64,000 bases of DNA, taken from contig JAHHHB010000001.1 of assembly GCA_019359545.1 (NCBI GenBank), forward strand, positions 124,001 through 188,000. Direction: 5' to 3'. Made by a program: the position numbers and the translations under genes. Under the pieces are notes generated by a model. That model was not told where the DNA came from and made no database searches. It saw only the letters and a program-made list of their open reading frames with translations. The stretch comes from Desmonostoc geniculatum HA4340-LM1. Lineage in GTDB: Bacteria; Cyanobacteriota; Cyanobacteriia; Cyanobacteriales; Nostocaceae. Below are positions 9,554-18,200 of this stretch, one piece after another. Each line of letters starts with the position of its first letter. Positions within the stretch are counted from its first letter, which is position 1.

Positions 9554-10558
9554 CTACTTAATCAAATTTTCAATCTCCGTTTTTTGCAGCCATTCATGTG
9601 TACGCTGCATACCTTCTTCTAGGTCAATTGTTGGTTTATAATTTAACAGGTTTTGGGCTTTAGCAATGGAACACGCATAGGGACGACTCATAAAATCTAC
9701 AGATTCCGGTAAAATATCGGCTTTTTTCCGAAAAAGTTTTTGTCCTTGAGCGCGTAGCTTGAGAAACAATTTCATTTCATCTTTTGGTAATGAAAGAGGT
9801 GCTGGTAAACCTTCCATTGCTGCTAAACGCATGAAGTACTCTTTCCAAGAAGTTTCTTGTCCGTCGGTGATATTAAATATTTCTCCGTAAGTCTGTTTTT
9901 CTATCGCTAGAAAGATGCCATCAATCAGGTTGTCTATATATACATGATTGATTACTCCTTTACCATCGTTGGCATAGGCAAATAATTTTTGGCGCATCAT
10001 CAGAATTGGTTTGACTATCCAAGGAATACTTCCAGGTCCGTAAATATCACCGGCTCGAATGATAATAATACCAAAATTTGGCGGATTATTTAATTCTAAA
10101 AGTGCTGTTTCTGCTTCTATTTTTGTTTGACAGTAGGGATTATTTTCACCAGAGACTAGCCCGGTTTCTGTAACACTATCAGGATAATTGAAACCATAGA
10201 CCATTACACTGGATAGATGCACAAAAGTCTTAACACCTGCAAGTTTCGCGGCTTTAGCGATGTTAACAGCACCGCTAACATTGACATCACGAAAATGGTT
10301 AATTGAACCAGCTTCTTGAGCAATTTGCTCTGTATGTAAAACGATGTCTATTCCCTGACAAGCTTTTTGGGCAATATTGGGATCGGTGATACTACCAGTA
10401 ATCACTTCAACGCCTAAATCTTGAGCTTTTTTGTTCTGTTCTGTGGAAGTTTGTAATCCACGGACTTTTATTCCTTGGGCTATCGCTAATTCGGCTGCAC
10501 GCAAGCCGATAAATTCATTAATTCCGGTAATCAGGAGAGTTTTATTTTGGAGGTTCAT
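9554..10558 (-). CDS. hgdA: NAD-dependent epimerase/dehydratase, probable HgdA
   Basis: This extended short-chain dehydrogenase has 334 residues from ATG 10558 (MNLQNKTLLITG). The open frame runs to 10618, but the extra residues look non-homologous. Seen motifs are the Rossmann start TGINEFIGLRAAELA, DIVLHTEQIAQEAG, VHLSSVMVYGF and the catalytic YCQTK. In Anabaena PCC 7120 the gene at this position, HgdA (all5345), is a UDP-galactose 4-epimerase needed for normal heterocyst glycolipid composition. The nucleotide-binding loop has E where the second Gly of GxxGxxG is usual. It lies 131 bp downstream of hgdC on the same strand. Confidence 0.72.
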   Translation of the reverse strand: MNLQNKTLLITGINEFIGLRAAELAIAQGIKVRGLQTSTEQNKKAQDLGVEVITGSITDPNIAQKACQGIDIVLHTEQIAQEAGSINHFRDVNVSGAVNIAKAAKLAGVKTFVHLSSVMVYGFNYPDSVTETGLVSGENNPYCQTKIEAETALLELNNPPNFGIIIIRAGDIYGPGSIPWIVKPILMMRQKLFAYANDGKGVINHVYIDNLIDGIFLAIEKQTYGEIFNITDGQETSWKEYFMRLAAMEGLPAPLSLPKDEMKLFLKLRAQGQKLFRKKADILPESVDFMSRPYACSIAKAQNLLNYKPTIDLEEGMQRTHEWLQKTEIENLIK

Positions 10559-10689
10559 AGAGGAAAAGTTATACGAATTTTGGATTTTGGGTTTTGGTTT
10601 TATTTCACGCAGAGGCAAGGCAGCGCGGTCTTGGGGGTTTCCCCCATGAGCGACTGCCGCGCAGAGAGGAAGGGAGTGAGTGTTTAGCG

Positions 10690-11868
10690 TTAGAAAATAT
10701 CTCCTGGGTCTGCGGAACGGAGTTTATTGATGGCGAGTCCTCCGGAAGTTATACACATTAAAACTGTTGATGTTAAGACCAGTAGTGCATTGTTAGTGGT
10801 CATAACTATTGGCAATTTAGTTGCTTCCATTGCAAAATCGTATAACAATATGGAAGTAATAAAACCTGGAATATAACCTAAAATTGCCAAGATTAAAGCT
10901 TGTTGAAATACCACGTTCAACAGATATGTATTGGCATAACCTATGGCTTTTAATGTGGCATAAGCAACGAACTGTGTAGCAATATTGCTGTAAAGAATTT
11001 GATAGACGATTACTACACCAACAACAGAAGCCATTGTCAACATCAGGTTAAGTATAAAACCAATAGGCGTTCTGACAGACCAATATTTCTTCTCAAAATC
11101 AATAAAGCCTTGGCGTGTAAAAACTTGGACATCGTTTGGCAAACTTACCTGCAAATCTTTTAGCACTGTTTGTGCATCAGTACCAGGTTTGAGGGTTATC
11201 AAACCGACATCTATCATATCTGCCGGACGAGTATTAGGATTTATCCTCAGGAAGGTTGAGTCACTCACAACTAAGTTGCCATCTACCCCAAAGGAAGGCC
11301 CTAAACTGAATAAGCCACCAATCCTGACTTTATAGCCAATTAATGAATTATAAGGAAATATTTCAATTGTCTGGTCTGTATTGCCGGCATCAAATTGTTC
11401 TGCTATTGGACCAAATTCTGTGCGAGAACTTCTGTCAAAAAGCATGACATCGGGAATTTTGAGTTTATCTAAGTTGTTCTCAATTTCTGCGATGTTCATC
11501 ACGGGTCTGCCTGGGTCGAAACCAATAACATATATGGAATATTTCTCACCAGTAGCCGGATTTTTTAGTTTGGCAAATTGCAAATACATGGGGCTAACTG
11601 ACTCTACGCCATTAAACCCCAAAGTTTGATACAAACGAGTCCGCGAAAAGCTTTGATTTGAGGTCAAAGATTTATATTGCGAACTAACTAAAAATAAATC
11701 TCCTTTGAGATTTTGATGCACTGCTGTTGCACTAGAATAAAGAGCATCTTGAAAACCAAGTTGCACAAACATCAACAGCACAATAAAACCAATCCCGGCT
11801 ACAGCTATTACTAAACGAACTTTTTGCTGGGCTAGCTGTAGCCATGCTAAAGGAATTTTAAAATTCAT
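10690..11868 (-). CDS. hgdC: DevC-like ABC exporter permease, probable HgdC
   Basis: This is a 392-residue permease of the DevC/MacB type. I start at ATG 11868 (MNFKIPLAWLQL), as in other DevC proteins. The frame also opens at 11889, but that ATG lies in a gtcattt repeat. It has one membrane segment near residues 20-42, a large periplasmic domain (about 45-260) and three C-terminal segments. In Anabaena the matching HgdC (all5346) works with HgdB to place the glycolipid layer around heterocysts, in a DevBCA-like trans-envelope export system. No ATPase gene is present in the run, so an ATPase encoded elsewhere is needed. Confidence 0.75.
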   Translation of the reverse strand: MNFKIPLAWLQLAQQKVRLVIAVAGIGFIVLLMFVQLGFQDALYSSATAVHQNLKGDLFLVSSQYKSLTSNQSFSRTRLYQTLGFNGVESVSPMYLQFAKLKNPATGEKYSIYVIGFDPGRPVMNIAEIENNLDKLKIPDVMLFDRSSRTEFGPIAEQFDAGNTDQTIEIFPYNSLIGYKVRIGGLFSLGPSFGVDGNLVVSDSTFLRINPNTRPADMIDVGLITLKPGTDAQTVLKDLQVSLPNDVQVFTRQGFIDFEKKYWSVRTPIGFILNLMLTMASVVGVVIVYQILYSNIATQFVAYATLKAIGYANTYLLNVVFQQALILAILGYIPGFITSILLYDFAMEATKLPIVMTTNNALLVLTSTVLMCITSGGLAINKLRSADPGDIF

Positions 11869-11885
11869 GGATTTATTTTTTTTAG

Positions 11886-11936
11886 TCATTTGTCATTTGT
11901 CATTTGTCATTGGTCATTGGTCATTTGTCATTTGTA
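11886..11936. repeat. Heptamer tandem repeat (gtcattt/gtcattg)
   Basis: About seven copies of gtcattt or gtcattg lie between hgdC and hgdB. The same heptamer appears at 43790-43830 and 60005-60045. It supplies a spurious upstream ATG for hgdC. Confidence 0.8.
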
Positions 11937-11982
11937 AATGGCTAATAACTAATGCCCGATGCCCGATGCCCAATGCCCTAAA

Positions 11983-13188
11983 CTAAATCTGAATGGCAAC
12001 ATCTACTTGTAAGTTGGTTAAACGCGCCACCCGTTCGCTATCTGCGGGGTTATCGATGGAGATTTTCACCTCAACTATTCTGCGGTCTGTGTCTGAACCT
12101 GGGTTGAGGCTGAAGATGTTTTGTTTGTCAACTTGCCAACCAATTTCTTTGACGGTTCCTTTTAATGTTCCATTAAATGCAGTGCTGGTGATGGTGGCTT
12201 TTTGTCCGATACGCACTTTTTGAACGTCGGTTTGATACACCTCTGCAATCACATACATTTGTGATGTCTTACCTATCTCAGCAAATCCTGTGCTAGTACT
12301 GATTACTTCTCCGGTTTTGGCATGAATTTTCAAGATTTTGCCATTGATGGGAGATTTAATGTAACTTAAATCCAAGTCTGCTTTTGCTTGTTGAACGGAA
12401 GTTGTTGCACTGTTGACTTCAGTTTGTGCGACTTGAACATCTACGCTACGCACTTCGCTAATACTCTTGAGTTGGGCTTGTGCTTGCTTGAGTTGTTCTT
12501 GGTATGTGCCTTGGGTGCGTTGTTTGCTGGCTTGGGCTTCTGTGAGTTGCTGTTGTGTAGTTTTGAGTTGCAAAGCTTTGCTGTCTGCTACGGAAGCTGC
12601 GATCGCACCTTGTTTATATAATTGCTGATAGCGATTGTTTTCAGCTTGTGCATTGTCTACTTCAGCCTGGACACGGGCGATTGTCGCTTCTTGGGTAGCA
12701 ATGTCCCCTTTATATTGTGACTCTAAACTGGCGATCGCTGCTTTTTGAGCATCGATGTCTCCGGTTTTCGCCCCAGATTTCACCTGCGCTAGTTTAGCTT
12801 TGCTAACTTGCAGTTGGTCTACAGCTTGTTGCAAAGCCGTTTTAGCCCGACCATAAGTTTCTAGATACGCTAATAATTGCCCAGCTTTAACTGCATCTCC
12901 TTCTTTGATTAACAGTTTTTCGACTCGCACACCGTTATTAGCATTGGGAGCATTCAAAGAAGTAACTTCGCCATCTGGCTGCAAACGTCCTAAGGCTGTG
13001 ACAGCAACTTTTGTTGGGGTGGTTTTTACCGGGGTTGCTGGCGATATCTCAACTTTAGCTTTCGGCCAAAACGATGCCAAACTATATAAAGCGATTAATC
13101 CGGCCGCTAAGGTGAGAGAAGCTGCTAAAATTATCCGCGATCGAACAACGGATTTTGTGAATAATCGGCTTTCTTTATTTACTGCCAT
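11983..13188 (-). CDS. hgdB: DevB-like membrane fusion protein (HlyD family), probable HgdB
   Basis: This 401-residue periplasmic adaptor has an N-terminal membrane anchor at about residues 19-38. It is followed by a lipoyl half-motif (NGVRVEKLLIKEGDAVKAGQ), a long Ala/Gln-rich coiled coil (about 120-260), the second lipoyl half (YIKSPINGKILKIHAKTGE) and a beta-barrel domain (KVRIGQKATIT). This is the DevB/HlyD architecture that links an inner-membrane ABC transporter to a TolC-type channel such as HgdD. The Anabaena counterpart HgdB (all5347) is required for proper glycolipid layer deposition. It is the first gene of the seven-gene minus-strand run, so the promoter should be just right of 13188. 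Confidence 0.75.
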   Translation of the reverse strand: MAVNKESRLFTKSVVRSRIILAASLTLAAGLIALYSLASFWPKAKVEISPATPVKTTPTKVAVTALGRLQPDGEVTSLNAPNANNGVRVEKLLIKEGDAVKAGQLLAYLETYGRAKTALQQAVDQLQVSKAKLAQVKSGAKTGDIDAQKAAIASLESQYKGDIATQEATIARVQAEVDNAQAENNRYQQLYKQGAIAASVADSKALQLKTTQQQLTEAQASKQRTQGTYQEQLKQAQAQLKSISEVRSVDVQVAQTEVNSATTSVQQAKADLDLSYIKSPINGKILKIHAKTGEVISTSTGFAEIGKTSQMYVIAEVYQTDVQKVRIGQKATITSTAFNGTLKGTVKEIGWQVDKQNIFSLNPGSDTDRRIVEVKISIDNPADSERVARLTNLQVDVAIQI

Positions 13189-14261
13189 ATTTTGATTCCA
13201 ATTCTTACTAGGGGATAGCTGAAATGGCTATATTTAGTCGATAACGAATAAGAATTCAGAACTCAGAATTCAGAATTCAGAAAAAGTTTAGTATGGTTGC
13301 TATATTGATTAATCAAATGTTTTGCCGATTCTTTAACTTTTTTGACTCTTTGAACTTCTGATGCTTGTCTTAAAAAGTGACGCTCCTGCGTCGCTAACGC
13401 TGCGCTAACAGAGCGGAGGTTTCCTCCGATCTAACTTTTCGCTGCGGTGAACTGTGCCAATAGCGGAAAATGCCGCTAATAATTCTCTGTGAATTCTGAC
13501 TCCTGAATTCTGAATTCTGACTCCTGACTACTGAATTATTATGGTTATGTTACTGGAAAGCTTCTTTAGTTATATCGTCATTTGTCATCGAATCCAGTAG
13601 CGTAAAATACAATAGCGCTAGCCAGAAAATTTAGCTCTCAAGAATAATGAAGCGCCGAAAAATTAACTAAAAAACTTGAATAAGCTTGTTCTTAAGTATG
13701 ACGAAATTTTTTTCATTTGTCAACCATTTAACTTTGTACAAATCCTGATTTGATCATCAAAACAATTTTGATTTTTAGTTCCAATCCTCGTAGGTATAGA
13801 CTACCAAATGCCTGATTATTAGGGTTTATAGCATCACTTAATAGTGGTTGCACACTAAAATTAGTAACAAATTATTATTAGCGATGTTGTGTCAGATCGG
13901 ACATTATCATCAATTTTGTTAACAACATGCTAATGCGATCGCACTCAGGTGTGTTTTCCAACTGTCAACGTAGATTGGTTAAACGTTCCCGCTCTTTGCC
14001 ACAAGCGAAGTCTATTGGATTATGTTTACCATGCAACATATTCAAAATTGACAATTGCTTTATAGATAACCATTTTGCTTTTTATTTACATTTATATTAA
14101 ATAATCATCAAAAACATTAGTTTAATTATGATATTTCCCTGAACAAAATACTTATGTCTATCCCATCTATAAATGTGTTCATGTAATGATTACTTAACAG
14201 CCAAGAAATTGATACTGTTACTTTTAGGATTAAGTAATGTAAAAAAGATTGAGATTAGTTC

Positions 14262-14349
14262 GTAGTGTTCGCGTAGCGTCTCGAAGAGAGGGCTTCAGCC
14301 CTCTCTTCGAGACGCTACGCGAACAAATGAGGACTAAAGTCCTCACTAC
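14262..14349. repeat. Palindromic REP-like element with a 27-bp perfect stem
   Basis: Positions 14267-14293 pair perfectly with 14298-14324 (gttcgcgtagcgtctcgaag on the left arm) across a 4-nt loop. A second small hairpin, tgaggact/agtcctca, follows. The outer ends gtagtg and cactac also pair. It has the structure of dispersed cyanobacterial palindromic elements and encodes nothing. Confidence 0.8.
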
Positions 14350-14758
14350 AAACCTTGAATTATTCACGCCGCTCTACTTATACTAAAATAATTCTTGTTC
14401 TTTATACATTTTTGAAGTTGTGAATTATACTAAAATGCCAAACTTTAAGCACAATAGATATCAACAATAATCTTGTTCTTTATAAAAAAAGTTTAAAGTA
14501 ATCATTTAGTTTATATAAAGTATGTTAGTCTTTTTATTAATTCAACGCTTAAAACTTGTGAGGTCAATTAGTTATTTAATTAAAATTTTGAAGGTAAAAA
14601 TAACTAAATATAACTGCTTGGTAATCACCTTGTGAACGTTTAATTAGTTTTTTACATTGCATAAATTCGGATTAAAGGTGATGTTTTCTGTAACGAACTT
14701 GTCAACTTTCCTGGGTCGAATCCCCTAAAATGTATTATCCTGGACGTTGAAACTGGCT

Positions 14759-14983
14759 ATGACATTTATCAAGACACAGAACGTTGTCATTAATACCAGC
14801 TACCTTGTTGCGGTTAGGCTTGATAATGAAACTATTGCGGACGAAAAAAACGTTTCTGTTCTCTTAGCTACTCTTCAATTTCTACTGTTCAGCAGGATAC
14901 CATTGTTCAAAATATTAACCATCACCGGAATTTTGAATTTTGGATTATTTTTTGGATTTATGGCTGACTTGTTTCGGGTGTAA
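14759..14983 (+). pseudogene. Possible remnant of a small conserved cyanobacterial protein gene
   Basis: The frame from ATG 14759 begins MTFIKTQNVVINTSYLVAVR, which resembles the start of a family of roughly 80-residue Nostocales proteins as I remember it. After about residue 45 the frame degenerates into repeat-like DNA (ttttgaattttggatt). In another frame the DNA at about 14888-14920 reads QQDTIVQNINHH, which fits the expected continuation better and suggests a frameshift. No function is known. This assignment is tentative. Confidence 0.3.
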
Positions 14984-15274
14984 AAAATCTCAATTTTTAA
15001 ATCTAAAATCCAAAATCTAAAATCCAAAATTGGTTGATTGCCGCAATTTCAAGAATCAAGCGTTGCATAACATTGTTACACGATCGCTGTGTGCCAAAAT
15101 TGCCTGTAAATCGAAGGCTTTCTTAGGGCAGTATGTGTCGTGTGGTGTTGATTGTAAAAAAAGCATTTAGCGCAGACAAGATAGCTAACTGCTGACCAGA
15201 AAAGAGATTTTGATTAATTTAGTAGGCAACAGAAATTACTGTATCTACGCAATCCACAGTACTCACTATGCCCT

Positions 15275-18200
15275 ATGTCTGCTCATTCAATTGATACTGC
15301 CTTAGCGGAGTTAGAAAGCCTGATTAAAAATTGTGAACAGGCTGTGATTAGGTCTATAGAGGAAAAAAACATGAGTTCAGAAAAACCAGCGTCAATTCAC
15401 AAAATTAACAGGCAATTACAACACAATCCTATAGCGATTGTTGGGATGGCTTCTCTATTACCTCAAGCCAGAACTTTACGGGAATACTGGCAAAATATAG
15501 TAAACAAAATTGACTGTATTACTGATGTTCCTTCCACTCACTGGAGTGTCGAAGATTATTACGATCCAAATCCCAGAACCCCTGAAGATAAAACTTACTG
15601 TAAAAGAGGCGGATTTATTCCAGAGGTGGATTTTAACCCAATGGAATTCGGCATTCCCCCCAGTATTTTAGAAGTTACAGATGTATCGCAACTATTAAGT
15701 TTAGTGGTTGCAAAAGAGGCAATGGAAGATGCTGGCTATGGCGAACAACGCGAATTCAACCGCGAAATGGTTGGGGTAATTTTAGGCGTAGCTATGGCTA
15801 AGCAGTTAGGAATGCCACTTTCTGCTAGGTTGGAATATCCGATTTGGGAAAAAGCCCTTAAAAGTAGTGGTTTATCTGACGAAGATACAGAAAAAATCGT
15901 TGAGAAAATCAAAAGTGCCTATGTGAAATGGGACGAAAACGCCTTCCCCGGAATGTTAGCTAATGTAGTCGCGGGTAGAATTGCCAATCGTCTCAACTTT
16001 GGCGGGATGAATTGTGTAGTTGATGCTGCTTGTGCTAGTTCCTTCGGTGCTTTAAAAATGGCAATTAGCGAACTAGTCGAACATCGTTCTGACATGATGT
16101 TGACTGGTGGCGTTGACACCGACAACACCATCATGGCTTACATCTCCTTCAGCAAAACACCAGCCGTTTCTCCCAGTGAGAATGTCAAACCTTTCGATGC
16201 TAAATCGGATGGGATGATGCTGGGTGAAGGTATCTGCATGATTGTCCTCAAACGTCTGGAAGATGCAGAACGGGACAACGATAAAATCTACGCCGTCATC
16301 AAAGGTATCGGTACCTCCAGCGATGGACGTTACAAGAGTATTTATGCTCCCCGCAAAGAAGGCCAAGTCAAAGCCCTAGAACGCGCTTACGAAGATGCAG
16401 GGTTTTCTCCGGCCACCGTTGGGTTGATGGAAGCACATGGCACCGGCACAATGGCTGGAGACCCGACAGAATTCGGTTCTTTACATGACTTTTTTGCTTT
16501 GCATGACTCGAAAAAGCAGCATATCGCTTTGGGTAGTGTGAAATCCCAAATCGGACACACCAAAGCGGCTGCGGGTGCGGCGAGTTTGGTGAAAACAGCT
16601 TTGGCGCTACATCACAAAGTATTACCGCCGACTATTAACATTACTGAACCGAACCCCAAACTTAATATTAAAAATTCCGCCTTTTATTTGAATACCGAAA
16701 CCAGACCTTGGATTCGTGCTGAAGGCGAAGCACCAAGACGTGCAGGTGTCAGTTCCTTTGGCTTTGGCGGCACCAACTATCACGTCGTCTTAGAAGAATA
16801 TCAAGCCGACCAAAACCACGCCTACCGCTTACACAGTGGGGCTAATGAAGTGTTGGTGTTTGCTGCTACTCCGTCCCAATTGCTGGCTAAAGCCGAAGAT
16901 ATTTTAGCGAAATTGCGTTCACGAAGTGACTCCGCAGGAGTATCGCCAGAAGCCAAATCACATTACACAAAATTAGTCAATGAGTGCAAATCTCTAGAAA
17001 TTCCCCTCTTTGCTGCCAGATTTGGATTTGTGGCACAGAACCTCGAAGAAACTTGCAAGTTACTGCAAGTTAGCATCGAGTTGCTGAAAAACAAAGGCTC
17101 AGCAACATCTTGGGAACATCCCCAAGGAATTTATTACCGCGCTTCTGGTGTGGAGTTGGGTGGTAAAGTTGTCGCCTTATTTTCCGGCCAAGGTTCCCAA
17201 TACTTGGAAATGGGACGGGAACTAGTAATGAATTTCCCGATGATGCAGCGTTTGCATGGCTATATGGATAGCTTGTTGCTCAAAGATAACTTGCAGCCGC
17301 TTTCGGAAATCGTTTTTCCCCATCCTGTGTTTGAAGAGGCAGAAAAAAATGTCCAAATTGCCGCCTTACAACGCACAGAATACGCTCAGCCAGCCATCGG
17401 GGTGTTGAGTGCAGGGATGTACACGATATTGCAACAAGCTGGATTTAGGTCAGATTTTGTTGCAGGTCATAGCTTTGGAGAAATCACAGCGTTGTGGGCT
17501 GCGGGGGTTTTGAGTACTGAAGATTACCTGTTCTTGGTGAAAGCTAGGGGTCAAGCAATGGCTGCACCCGAAGACCCAGATCATGACGCAGGTAGTATGC
17601 TGGCTGTCAAAGAAGATATCAGCAAAGTTGAAGCAGTACTGAGACATTTTCCCCAAGTTGCGATCGCCAATCAAAATTCTCCCAGTCAATTTGTCTTAGC
17701 TGGTCCCACCGCAGAAATCGCCAAAGTCCGTCAGGCTTTACAGGACAAAGGATATACGGCTGTATTGTTACCCGTATCAGCAGCATTCCACACACCGCTG
17801 ATTGCCTTTGCTCAAAAATCCTTTGCGATCGCTACCAAGTCCGTCCAATTCCAAAATCCCAAAATCCCCGTTTACAGCAACGTCACCAGCAAGCAGTATC
17901 CCAAAGAACCCCAAGCCATTCAAAAAATCCTCGAAACGCACCTTTCTAATTCTGTGCTGTTTAAGCAGGAAATTGAAAACATCTATGCAGCCGGTGGTAC
18001 TTGCTTTGTGGAATTTGGGCCAAGGAGAATTTTGACCAACTTGGTAAAAGAAATTCTTGGCGATCGCCCCCATATTACCGTATCTTTGAACCCTAGTACT
18101 CAGAAGAATAGCGATCGCTCCTTGCGGGAAGCAGTTGTGCAGTTGCGGGTAATCGGTATGGCTTTGAGTAACCTCGACCCCTACCAACTTCCCCAAACCA

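Larger units (their letters stand above)
13189..15274. other. Long divergent intergenic region between hgdB and hglE
   Basis: This 2.1-kb gap separates the divergent export/glycosylation run and the synthase run. It contains gaattctgactcctgaattc repeats (13260-13280, 13490-13530), gctaacgctgcgctaac motifs, a strong palindromic element (14262-14349), a possible small gene remnant (14759-14983) and long AT-rich stretches. Promoters for both runs should be here. I found no clear GTA-N8-TAC NtcA site by eye near either start. Confidence 0.6.
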
